Source: Maridesulfovibrio sp.
Lineage (GTDB): Bacteria > Desulfobacterota > Desulfovibrionia > Desulfovibrionales > Desulfovibrionaceae
DNA: 64,000 nt
NCBI RefSeq assembly: GCF_963676065.1
Contig: NZ_OY780933.1
Location: 3,450,122 to 3,514,121 of the forward strand
Direction of reading: 5' to 3'
The notes beneath the pieces were generated by a model. That model had not been told where the DNA came from. It saw only the letters and a list, made by a program, of their open reading frames with translations, and made no database searches. Shown in pieces: positions 25,442-34,243 of this stretch; the first letter of the stretch is position 1; every line of letters begins with the position of its first letter. Position numbers and translations under genes: made by a program.

Positions 25442-28054
25442 CTATTTTACACCCAACATCTCAAGATCTAAAACATATCCACGAACAGACTTCCTCTGCC
25501 CTGGGAGCCATTTAGCAGTAGTAAGCCCCCCCTTCTTGTCAGGAACGAGAATTCCTTCACCTTTAAGTAGTTCAGCAAATTCTTTTTTAGGAATAGTCCT
25601 GCAGAAAAGCAACTCAAATTTAGGAGTAAGTATCAAGCAAAGTTCTCTTCTCTTGTCACAGAATCTATACCCATCGAGTTCACGCAGAGGTGCAGGGGTA
25701 TCAATACTTTCTATTTGCAACTTCCCAGGTACCGAAAACATCCCTACCATTTCCGACAAAGCTTTTTTCTCTACTCTAGTCCTTTTCTGAAACCAATCTC
25801 CGTAATATTTTGAGAACATACTTTTAAAATCAAAAGCATCACATGCAATGTTTACCATCCCCTTAACAGCCAGCAACTCACCTATGCTCACAATAACTGA
25901 AAATAGATTAGCAATATTTTTATGTTCATCTTCTTCTGGGATGGGCCGAATAGATTCAAAATAAGACTCAGGCCCCATGTTTGTTTTAGGTGAAACTAAA
26001 CATCTTTTTTGTAACACTAGTTCAGACTCAACTTCTTTAATAAACAAGCTACTTATTACTCCATAAGTACCAAAGCAAACATCTTCTGTAATTTCAGGGA
26101 AACATTCATCTAGTTCAATATTAATGATACGCTGTTTGTATTTATCTAGATCATCAGTTGCCTTTAGCTGCCTTTCTCCAGTTGAAATAGAGACATGTCT
26201 AAAAGATTGGTAATCATGAGAGGCCTCTCCTGCAGCAAAGATCCTCTTCAAAAGGAGCATATACTTCCTAGCGTATTTAGCATCAATCTCACCGAAACAC
26301 AGCAAGCTATCATTATGTAACCGTAAAATATCTTCAAGATGGTCCTGAGTATTTTGAAAATTTCTAACAAATGCCTGAGTCCCCCATAGACTACTTGCTA
26401 GGTGCGAAATAGTTCTCCTCTGAGAGTGCGTACCTCCCCAAAAATGAAAAGCACAGCTAGGCAAATCATAAAGTCTCAAATAAATACCAGCCAATGCAGT
26501 CCCATACACAAAAAGTACAGCACTTATATATTGTCCTGTAAGCAGCCCAGCTTGATCGACTCCATCTTTGTAGGCATAAGGATTTGTAACTCTTTTAGAT
26601 GGAATAAACCCATATTGAAAATTAAAATTCGGATCTTGATCTATACCAGCATAAGTACGATGAATCTCTTTTGGAAAAACATACAAAGAATCATACCAGC
26701 CAGCACGATCCACAAGAAGATTCGTAGGCAAGGTACTCCCCAAACGATTCTTTTCCTCTAGAATGTAAGATTTAAACAAATTCTCGCAATCGTTATGGGG
26801 AGATATCTTTAGCCCCCGCAGCCTCAACGATTTACAAAAATCAGCCTTCCCTATGTCCTCACAAAGTACATTTACCCGGTGCTCAGCTGAAGACGAATCT
26901 TTGAACCAAATTTGATAAGCCCACTGCTGCCGGACAGGATCATACATTTTCTTTTCAACATAAGCTTCAGCTGACAAACGCTTACGCCCACCTCCCATAC
27001 TTTCTGGTAAACACGCATAGACACCATCAGAAGAGACTTGAAATGAAATCGTTTCATACTCAAATCCAGAACAGGAATAAGGGAGTGCTAATGGGGTAGT
27101 AACACCACAATTCTCCGGGCACTTTGTCCCAAATATTTGCTGAAGTTCACTACATTTGCAGACAGAGATGGAACGGGTGTCAAGTCCTTTAAAAGCTTCA
27201 TCTGAAGCCCTCATATTCCCATTCTCCACCCCCAAAAGTACGCATAGCCATCTAAATGAATGTATTCCAAACGTATCAACAACAGAAGCAAGAAAATTCA
27301 TTTCATGCTCATCTCTCCAAGAAGTAGTCCCAACAATATCCGTCAAAATTCGACACTTACGCAAATACTTGAAATTGGGACGAGCTTGATTCTTAATCCC
27401 AGCCTTAGCCGAGGCTCTGGAAAAAAAATGCGATAAAAAAGATAATTGTTTTTTAATTACCGGCCCAAAAGATTGTCCACATCCACAACAATTATAAAAA
27501 TTTTCGCTATCGTAGCCTAGAGCTAACTTCCTAATAAATTCATGATCACTCTCAATTACACCAAAACAAAACTCATTGTTGGTACAGGTATTAAAATCTG
27601 CTACAGAAATTCGGTTACAGTATTCGACATGTGTTTCCCTTAAAATATACACTGGCTTATTTTTAATGATATAATCAGCTAACACTCTGTAAACAGCATC
27701 CCCTCCAGAAATCCAAGGAAAAGACACAAAAGAACTCATCAAAACACCAATATACACATATCCTTTATTGTCACTTGATACACATACATCATCATTCATC
27801 AAAATATATTCATCAATGAGATAGCGTATAAAGCTAAGGATCTCAGAAGCATTTCTATTTAAGACATTGGGAATACTAAAGACTAAATTACCATTCATTA
27901 AAGCACTTGAATTCCCTGCAGCATATACAAAAAAATCCCTTATATAGACATATTCCGGTTCAAACTTTGTGTCTACTGGATGAAAATCCTCCTCGAGTGC
28001 CATACCAATTTGTGCCACACACCGTATAAAACCTTTACAATCGCCATCTGCCAC
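25442..28054 (-). CDS. DUF927 helicase-like protein with degenerate P-loop
   Basis: This is an 870-residue protein. The middle and C-terminal part follow the DUF927 layout (WYDSLYVFPKE, then a P-loop region, LHNDSLLCFGEID, then HVSISTGER). The Walker A equivalent FHFWGGTHSQRRTISHL near residue 536 lacks the GKT/S lysine, and the Walker B-like strand lacks the usual aspartate pair, so ATP hydrolysis is unlikely. The N-terminal 300 residues carry cysteine clusters (FYNCCGCGQSFG; CKCSELQQIFGTKC) that may bind zinc. DUF927 proteins are replication helicase-like proteins of elements and phages; this one may be a DNA-bound initiator or structural partner. The start is GTG at 28054. An iteron-like array lies just upstream. 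Confidence 0.68.
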   Translation of the reverse strand: MADGDCKGFIRCVAQIGMALEEDFHPVDTKFEPEYVYIRDFFVYAAGNSSALMNGNLVFSIPNVLNRNASEILSFIRYLIDEYILMNDDVCVSSDNKGYVYIGVLMSSFVSFPWISGGDAVYRVLADYIIKNKPVYILRETHVEYCNRISVADFNTCTNNEFCFGVIESDHEFIRKLALGYDSENFYNCCGCGQSFGPVIKKQLSFLSHFFSRASAKAGIKNQARPNFKYLRKCRILTDIVGTTSWRDEHEMNFLASVVDTFGIHSFRWLCVLLGVENGNMRASDEAFKGLDTRSISVCKCSELQQIFGTKCPENCGVTTPLALPYSCSGFEYETISFQVSSDGVYACLPESMGGGRKRLSAEAYVEKKMYDPVRQQWAYQIWFKDSSSAEHRVNVLCEDIGKADFCKSLRLRGLKISPHNDCENLFKSYILEEKNRLGSTLPTNLLVDRAGWYDSLYVFPKEIHRTYAGIDQDPNFNFQYGFIPSKRVTNPYAYKDGVDQAGLLTGQYISAVLFVYGTALAGIYLRLYDLPSCAFHFWGGTHSQRRTISHLASSLWGTQAFVRNFQNTQDHLEDILRLHNDSLLCFGEIDAKYARKYMLLLKRIFAAGEASHDYQSFRHVSISTGERQLKATDDLDKYKQRIINIELDECFPEITEDVCFGTYGVISSLFIKEVESELVLQKRCLVSPKTNMGPESYFESIRPIPEEDEHKNIANLFSVIVSIGELLAVKGMVNIACDAFDFKSMFSKYYGDWFQKRTRVEKKALSEMVGMFSVPGKLQIESIDTPAPLRELDGYRFCDKRRELCLILTPKFELLFCRTIPKKEFAELLKGEGILVPDKKGGLTTAKWLPGQRKSVRGYVLDLEMLGVK

Positions 28055-28125
28055 GACAGAACCCCGCAGTTATTACTTCTGTGCAAAAATATCAACGCCC
28101 ACTATTTTAGAGCCACATTATCTCT

Positions 28126-28210
28126 TCATACTAAATACATAATATTTATTCATACAGAATACAATATCAACTCATACAAAATACTAATTAATAAATACAA
28201 AATACAATTT
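28126..28210. repeat. Iteron-like array upstream of the DUF927 gene
   Basis: TCATAC-nn-AATAC motifs begin at 28126, 28150 and 28172, with a weaker AAATACAAAATAC unit near 28193. The spacing is 22-24 bases, about two helical turns, so all copies face one side of DNA. The array is 70-150 bases upstream of the DUF927 start codon in very AT-rich DNA. It may be an operator for autoregulation or a replication-protein binding array. The rest of 28055-28500 has no gene. Confidence 0.5.
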
Positions 28211-28509
28211 AGAGCAAAACCTATTTAATCGAGTAAATACAGGACAATACACAAGACTTAAGCATTAATTAAACATGATAAATTTTAATAAATAATAATA
28301 TTGCATGTACCCCTGACTTGGTCAGACATTTCAGAACCAGCAACTCCCCTTCATTAATATATAGAATCGCAATCCGTACAAATCATCTAGATTTTACCTC
28401 AGAAGCAATAGCCCCCCAGCCAAGCCTACGCTAGCAGCCCGAATGTACACAAAAATTATTCTTTATCAGCTCTCGGTATCCTATGAACTTGTAACCATAG
28501 GAGATGTTG

Positions 28510-28794
28510 ATGGAAAATCTTAAAAATCAACTAGTTGAATACCTACCGCCTGTCTTTGCTGCAACCTCTCTGGACTCACTCACCGGCAATGCCATGAAAT
28601 GGAGAACTGTTCAGAACATCAGGGCGAGGGTCAGAACGGGAAAGGGGGCTTCTGGAGAAAGTATCCCAAATGAATGTTTCCTGCGTGACGGTAAGCGTAA
28701 AGTGCTGATTGTACGTGACCCGTTTCTAGACTGGTGGTTGGCAAGATTGAGCTATGACGAATCGTTTGAGCCAGAAGGAACTGGCGATGAATGA
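28510..28794 (+). CDS. AlpA/excisionase-like small DNA-binding protein
   Basis: This is a 94-residue protein. LDSLTGNAMKWRTVQNIRAR, then IPNECFLRDGKRKVLIVRDP and FLDWWLARL fit the winged-helix layout of AlpA/Xis-like regulators, which carry a helix-turn-helix, a short wing and a tryptophan-rich end. AGGAG at 28499-28503 gives proper spacing for the ATG at 28510 rather than the one at 28504. It lies 97 bases before the primase-helicase gene. It probably controls excision or replication gene expression of the element. Confidence 0.62.
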   Translation: MENLKNQLVEYLPPVFAATSLDSLTGNAMKWRTVQNIRARVRTGKGASGESIPNECFLRDGKRKVLIVRDPFLDWWLARLSYDESFEPEGTGDE

Positions 28795-28890
28795 TCATCA
28801 CCAACCAAAGCCGACATCAATATATTTATTAACACCTTAACTGGGCTGAGATTACTAAAGATCTCAGCCCTTCTTCTTTAGGAGGAACAA

Positions 28891-31371
28891 ATGAAACAAG
28901 AACAGGTTTACTACTGGGCTCATGCCAATGGAGACAAGCCAGGCCCATGGCAAACAATAGAGGGCACCCCCAAAAGCGCTATCGAGAAAGCGACGCTGTT
29001 AGGTGCTGCATTCTTTTCGACGTTTGGATTTGAGTACGAACCGGCGAAAGACAAAGAAGAGCCATACCGATATGGCGATCTTGTCTTCGACTTTGATAAC
29101 GAAGACGATCCAGAAATTGCAAGAGAGCATGCAATTGAGTTGGTCCGTCACTTAATGCGGTATGACGTCGATCCTGAAGACCTGCGTTATTTTCTGTCCG
29201 GAAAAAAAGGGTTTCATGTCGCTATCCCGCACTACATCATAGGATCCAGCAAAGGAGACCCCATGTTACCAAAAATATACAGTAAAATCGTGGACTACAT
29301 GATTGTTCGGCTTTGGATGGATGGACCATGTACCATTGATACTAGCATGTATGCGATGGGAAAAGGAAAGCTCCTTCGCATGAAAAATGTCAAACGTGAC
29401 AACGGGGCCTACAAAGTTCCCATCACATGGTCAGAATTGCAGGGTACAAATTACCAAGAGCTAATCCTTAAAGCTTCTGCCCCTAGAGAAATACTTTTAA
29501 AACCGTATGATTGGACCACCTCCGACAAACTCTTTGTACTGTATACGAGCTTCAAACGACGCGAACACGAGCCTAGCAGTAGTAAGCTAGTTGATGCAGC
29601 AAAGTTTGTTAAAAGGTGTGGATTTGTCCGTCACTGCCTTGAAAATGCAGCACATCTTGAAGAGCCCAAATGGCATGCTCTACTATCAATCGTCAAAGGC
29701 TTGGGCAATGATGGCATCTGGCTGGCTCATGATTTAAGCTGCACTTATCGCGACTACAAGCATCAAAATATACTTCATAAGATGGAGAGGGTTGAACCAA
29801 ACTATAGCTGCGAAAAGATTAAAGCTAATCTCTATAACTGCGGATGTAATTGTGGGGTATCATCTCCTTCAAAATTATGGACTAAAGCGTCATCCCAAGA
29901 ATCACAAGATGCCATCAAGCATACTGATTCTACCAAGTTATTGGAAATAACCGACCAGTTAGATTTATATCCTTCAAGTGAAGGTATACCATATGCCGAC
30001 ATTGTAATCGACAATTGTCGGAAGACATTCCAGATAGAGACCAAAGAATTCAAGAACTTAATTGGATTCCTTTTTTATCGATCTGCAGGAAAACCACTCA
30101 AAAACACTCTTGCCGCTGACCTGATACAGGACCTTACCGCCAGAGCTATTCATGGGCCACATGAGCCGCGCAAGATATATACACGAATAGCTCATGTTGA
30201 TGACGCAGTGTACATTGATCTGTGCGACGATTCGTGGAGAGCTATTGAGATCACAGCTAACGGTTGGAGTATCATCAACACCCCACCAGTTCGATTTCGC
30301 CGCCTTAAAAGCATGCAGCCTTTAAACGAACCAATTCGTGGTGGACAAGTAAGTGAACTGATAAACCTGCTCAACATAGATGAAGAAGAAGCAATTCTGG
30401 TCATAGCATGGTTACTTGGGACCTTATGCCCTGGGCCATTTCCTATTCTCACCCTCGAAGGAGAACAAGGGACAGCAAAGAGTTCGACCACACGAATGTT
30501 ACGGCAACTAATAGACCCTTCAATCGCCCCCACACGAGCAACACCTAGAAACCTACAGGACCTAATCATTGCGGCTAGCAGTTCCCACATACTCGCCCTC
30601 GACAATATGTCAGGCGTTCCTTTGTGGCTATCAGACGCTCTCTGCAGGATTGCTACCGGGGATAGCTTTGCAGCACGCAAGTTATTTACCAATGATGAAG
30701 AGTCTATCATTTCAGTAATAAAACCCATCATTCTAAACGGGATTGATCAAATAGCTGAACGGCATGATCTGGCAGACAGGAGCCTTCGTGTCTCACTTCC
30801 GGTCATCCCCGCTCACAAACGTAAACCAGAAGCCCTATTAGATGCTGCCTTTAAAGAAGCTGCCCCGAAAATCCTTGGAGGACTTTGTGAGGGTGTTGCT
30901 TGTGCACTAAAAAATAGGCACAAGGTTAAAACCAACAACCTTCCCCGAATGGCTGACTTCGCACTCTGGTGCTATGCGGCTGAAGAAGTGATGCCATGGG
31001 AGGAAGGTGAGTTTCTGGAAAAGTATACCTTAAACCAGAATGAATCCATTCAAAGTGCTCTGGAATCGGATGATATAGCTAACTCTATCAAGCTGTTAAT
31101 GAAAAGAACAAGCTTCTGGCAAGGTAGCCCTACGGAATTACTGAATGAACTCACAGGTATTATAGATGAGAAGATTTCTCAGCTTAAATACTGGCCTAAA
31201 ACACCTGCAATGTTAGGTAGGCGACTTACGCGCACTCAAGCATTCCTTAGAAAGTCAGGTATTGATATAACCAGAGAAAAAGGTGGAAACCGGATTATCA
31301 CGATCCGCACAACTTCTGAGCATAAAGATACCCCGACAGAGAAACTAAGCATCGATACCCTCTTTGAATAA
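28891..31371 (+). CDS. AEP-type primase-polymerase fused to SF3-like helicase
   Basis: This is an 826-residue replication protein. The archaeo-eukaryotic primase domain has LVFDFDNED near 63-71 (metal-binding DxD) and LSGKKGFHVAIP near 101-112 (sxH nucleotide site). A middle zinc-binding segment has clustered Cys/His (YNCGCNCG near 312). The C-terminal ATPase has Walker A LEGEQGTAKSS near 521-531, then LALDNMSGVPLWLSDALCRIATG. The end RPIILNG-like KPIILNGIDQIAER is typical of element helicases. It could both prime and unwind its own origin; the facing 9-bp repeat sets directly downstream support this. AGGAGG precedes the ATG. The ATPase part resembles that of the protein at 2312-4441. Confidence 0.85.
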   Translation: MKQEQVYYWAHANGDKPGPWQTIEGTPKSAIEKATLLGAAFFSTFGFEYEPAKDKEEPYRYGDLVFDFDNEDDPEIAREHAIELVRHLMRYDVDPEDLRYFLSGKKGFHVAIPHYIIGSSKGDPMLPKIYSKIVDYMIVRLWMDGPCTIDTSMYAMGKGKLLRMKNVKRDNGAYKVPITWSELQGTNYQELILKASAPREILLKPYDWTTSDKLFVLYTSFKRREHEPSSSKLVDAAKFVKRCGFVRHCLENAAHLEEPKWHALLSIVKGLGNDGIWLAHDLSCTYRDYKHQNILHKMERVEPNYSCEKIKANLYNCGCNCGVSSPSKLWTKASSQESQDAIKHTDSTKLLEITDQLDLYPSSEGIPYADIVIDNCRKTFQIETKEFKNLIGFLFYRSAGKPLKNTLAADLIQDLTARAIHGPHEPRKIYTRIAHVDDAVYIDLCDDSWRAIEITANGWSIINTPPVRFRRLKSMQPLNEPIRGGQVSELINLLNIDEEEAILVIAWLLGTLCPGPFPILTLEGEQGTAKSSTTRMLRQLIDPSIAPTRATPRNLQDLIIAASSSHILALDNMSGVPLWLSDALCRIATGDSFAARKLFTNDEESIISVIKPIILNGIDQIAERHDLADRSLRVSLPVIPAHKRKPEALLDAAFKEAAPKILGGLCEGVACALKNRHKVKTNNLPRMADFALWCYAAEEVMPWEEGEFLEKYTLNQNESIQSALESDDIANSIKLLMKRTSFWQGSPTELLNELTGIIDEKISQLKYWPKTPAMLGRRLTRTQAFLRKSGIDITREKGGNRIITIRTTSEHKDTPTEKLSIDTLFE

Positions 31372-31377
31372 TAAATG

Positions 31378-31403
31378 GGAGATCCGGGTTCCCCCGGATC
31401 TCC
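31378..31403 (+). terminator. Hairpin after the primase-helicase gene
   Basis: GGAGATCCGGG and CCCGGATCTCC form a perfect 11-bp GC-rich stem with a 4-base loop 6 bases past the stop codon. The following bases are TAAATAC with no T-run. It is probably a terminator or an mRNA end, and it separates the gene from the candidate origin. Confidence 0.55.
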
Positions 31404-31420
31404 TAAATACACCTACTTTT

Positions 31421-31549
31421 GCGGTTAATGCGGTTATGGCGGTTATCTGCAAAACTTTAATGTCTGCATAACTTATTTTTTACTTATTTTTCATATATGG
31501 CAATAATCATATTTTTTAATATTACTGCCCTATCCGCCCTAACCGCCAA
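31421..31549. repeat. Facing sets of 9-bp repeats around an AT-rich core, candidate origin
   Basis: Three GCGGTTA units start at 31421, 31430 and 31439 with a 9-base period. About 75 AT-rich bases later, 31523-31547 holds three units of the same repeat in the opposite orientation (on the minus strand GGCGGTTAG, GGCGGATAG, GGCAGTAAT). The arrangement is symmetrical, with an easily melted core, directly downstream of the primase-helicase. Staphylococcal pathogenicity islands are known to have this layout: repeat sets on each side of an AT-rich region at the 3' side of the initiator gene. Function here is inferred from that likeness. Confidence 0.62.
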
Positions 31550-32104
31550 AAAAGCTCTATATAGCAATGTGCTTCTAAGCATCGAGCACAAACAGATAGC
31601 TCCCTCCTCAACAGCCATCGATATTCTCCGTTTCGCGACATCTTGATCTACCACTGACAGCAAGCAATGACTCATATCTCGAAATAGAATAACCGTTGAA
31701 GGGTACTGCCTTCGACAGCTTTATATTTGAATTTTTAGACCATCATGAAGCGATTCCACACGCACCTAAAATACACTTGATAAAGTATTTACCCATAACA
31801 GTCTAAGCAAAAGTAAGAACCTAGTGATAAGACTGGACTTTAGGTCTCCAGCTGAATTCATGTACCCCTATCACACCAACATCAGAAACAAAATATTCAA
31901 ATCGACAAACGATAACCATGTAAGCACTTACCACTTCCTGACCAATTACGCCGGTATTCTTGACGGATAGCGGACATGGGGCGTAAGAGTCTTATCAACT
32001 AACAACGTTCATCAAACTAGACTCCCCTATAATAGAAATAGCCTTGTTGATATATCTATTAAACTACGCAGATAACCTTGACTCTTCGGAGAATACTAAT
32101 CGCC
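31550..32104. other. Gene-free leader region of the hsd operon
   Basis: No gene is evident. A TATAAT box at 32028-32033, 71 bases before the hsdM start, is the best promoter candidate, but the matching -35 region (ACGTTC) is poor. GTCCAGTCTT-like and GGACTTTAGG pieces around 31840 make a weak dyad. The element core ends here and cargo begins. Confidence 0.35.
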
Positions 32105-34243
32105 ATGGCGCAACTCGAACATATAGAAGTCATCGAAAAAAGACTGTGGACCGCAGCGGACACCATGCGGGCCAACTCAAACTACGCTAGTAATGAATAC
32201 TTTCTGCCCGTCATGGGTCTCATATTTCTCAGGCACGCATACAGCCGATTCCTGGCAGTAAAAGACGACATTGAAGCGAACCTCCCCAAGCGTGGAGGTA
32301 AGACCAGACCTCTGACCAAGGAAGACTTCTCACAAAAGAGTTCAATTTTCCTGCAACCTAAGGCTCAGTTCGACTCACTGGTTTCCCTTAGTGATGCTGA
32401 CGATCGAGCCAAAGCGATCATTGAAGCTATGGAATCCATCGAAGCTGACTATGAAAGCCTGCGTGGTGTACTGCCTAAGAGTGAATATCAGGAACTTGAT
32501 AACGACGTTCTGGGACAGCTGCTGCGGACCCTGAACCCGGATGAACTCAAAAAGGTCAAAGGCGATGTCTTTGGTCGTATCTACGAATATTTCCTGACCC
32601 AGTTCGCAGACCAGAAAGCTCATGATGGTGGTGAATTTTTTACACCGATCTCCATCGTCTCCCTGATCGCCAATATTCTGGAGCCGACACACGGTACGAT
32701 CCTCGACCCTGCCTGCGGTTCCGGCGGTATGTTTGTACAGAGTGCCCGGGTGGTTGAACGTCTGCATCAAAATCCCAGTGAAAAACTCACCTTCATGGGA
32801 CTGGAGAAGAACGCGACCACCATCCGTCTGGCAAAAATGAACCTTGCTGTGCATGGGCTGGAAGGCGATATTCAGAGAGCTATCACTTATTACCAAGATC
32901 CGCATGAACTGCTCGGCAAAGCTGAATACGTCATGGCGAACCCGCCCTTCAACGTGGATGAAATTGACGGAGACAAGGTCAAGAAAGACCCACGCCTCCC
33001 CTTTGGTCTGCCTGGAGTAAGTAAGGGGAGTAAAGACAACCCCGACAAGAAGGGGAAGATATCAAACGGTAACTACGTTTGGATCAGCTATTTCTACAGC
33101 TACTTAAGCGAGACAGGCAAAGCCGGATTCGTAATGTCTTCTCAGGCATCAAGTGCCGGTAAGGATGAGGCCAAGGTGCGCCAGAAGCTTATTGAGACCG
33201 GGGATGTCGACGCCATGGTAGCTATCCGCTCAAACTTCTTCTACACCCGCACCGTACCTTGTGAATTATGGTTCCTGAATCGCAATAAGCCCGAAGAGCA
33301 CAAAGACAAGGTGCTCATGATTGATGCCCGCAACATCTATCGCAAAGTCACACGCAAGATTTACGACTTCAGTCCGGAACAGGAACAGAATATTTTAGCC
33401 ATTGTCTGGCTGTATCGCGGACAGGTGGACAAGTACCTTGATCTGGTAGCCGGTTATTGCCAGCGCATGCTCGCCGAGGGAGAAGGCTGCTTCAGCGGAC
33501 ATGGAGAAAACGGTGAAACCATAAAGCCCTTACCTGAATTCACAGCTTCGCTGGATGGACTGTTAGCCACAATGAAACCTTTCGTGGAATCACTCGCTGC
33601 GGACTCCCCTCATACCGAACCGCTCAAGGAATATGAAACCGCCTTGGCCGCATTTCATAAGGATGTGGACGGATTCAAATCATCCATCGCTAAACAAATG
33701 GATGCATGGAAGGGTCAGGGCCTCAGCAACGGAAAACTGAAAAAAGCCGTTGAACGTCTTGCCCCACTAGCTGAAACCAGCCGCGACTTGGTCAAACAGA
33801 CCGACCTGCTCTACAAGCTGGCCTGCAAGCTCATTGAGACCTGCGAAACTGAATGCGCGGCTAAAGCCTGTGACACTTGGGTCAACAGAGACATCACCCG
33901 TACCCGCAAGGCTGCGGATCAAGCCCGTAAGCTGGCCGTGGAAGAACTCAAGCAGGTTCGTTATTTCCAGCGTCAAGCTCGTTGGCTGACAGAGCGTTTT
34001 CCTGAAGCGCAGCTTTGCGATGTTGATGGATTGGTCAAGCTTGTAGATCGTGCCACGCTTAAAGCCCATGACTGGAGCCTTACTCCCGGTCGCTATGTCG
34101 GTGTAGCCCCTGAAGAAGTGAACGAAGATTTTGATTTTGAAGAAGCTCTTCGGGATATCCATGTGGAGTTGGAAGACTTGAATAATGAAGCAGTGCAGCT
34201 TGCAGCTACTATTAAGAAAAATTTTGAGGAGCTGGGAGTATGA
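32105..34243 (+). CDS. hsdM: Type I restriction-modification system methyltransferase subunit HsdM
   Basis: This 712-residue N6-adenine methyltransferase starts with the helical HsdM N-domain (residues 5-150). The catalytic domain has motif I ILDPACGSGGMF near 200 and motif IV VMANPPFNVDE near 278. GGEFFTP, typical of Type I M subunits, comes just before motif I. The C-terminal 250 residues are helical and charged and longer than in short HsdM proteins. ATG at 32105 was preferred to the TTG at 32078 because GGAG lies 11 bases ahead of it. The stop overlaps the hsdS start (ATGA), indicating translational coupling. Confidence 0.95.
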   Translation: MAQLEHIEVIEKRLWTAADTMRANSNYASNEYFLPVMGLIFLRHAYSRFLAVKDDIEANLPKRGGKTRPLTKEDFSQKSSIFLQPKAQFDSLVSLSDADDRAKAIIEAMESIEADYESLRGVLPKSEYQELDNDVLGQLLRTLNPDELKKVKGDVFGRIYEYFLTQFADQKAHDGGEFFTPISIVSLIANILEPTHGTILDPACGSGGMFVQSARVVERLHQNPSEKLTFMGLEKNATTIRLAKMNLAVHGLEGDIQRAITYYQDPHELLGKAEYVMANPPFNVDEIDGDKVKKDPRLPFGLPGVSKGSKDNPDKKGKISNGNYVWISYFYSYLSETGKAGFVMSSQASSAGKDEAKVRQKLIETGDVDAMVAIRSNFFYTRTVPCELWFLNRNKPEEHKDKVLMIDARNIYRKVTRKIYDFSPEQEQNILAIVWLYRGQVDKYLDLVAGYCQRMLAEGEGCFSGHGENGETIKPLPEFTASLDGLLATMKPFVESLAADSPHTEPLKEYETALAAFHKDVDGFKSSIAKQMDAWKGQGLSNGKLKKAVERLAPLAETSRDLVKQTDLLYKLACKLIETCETECAAKACDTWVNRDITRTRKAADQARKLAVEELKQVRYFQRQARWLTERFPEAQLCDVDGLVKLVDRATLKAHDWSLTPGRYVGVAPEEVNEDFDFEEALRDIHVELEDLNNEAVQLAATIKKNFEELGV

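Noticed and set aside
31484..31675. 63-aa minus-strand ORF over the candidate origin
   Set aside because: It crosses the inverted 9-bp repeats, has no ribosome site and does not look protein-like.
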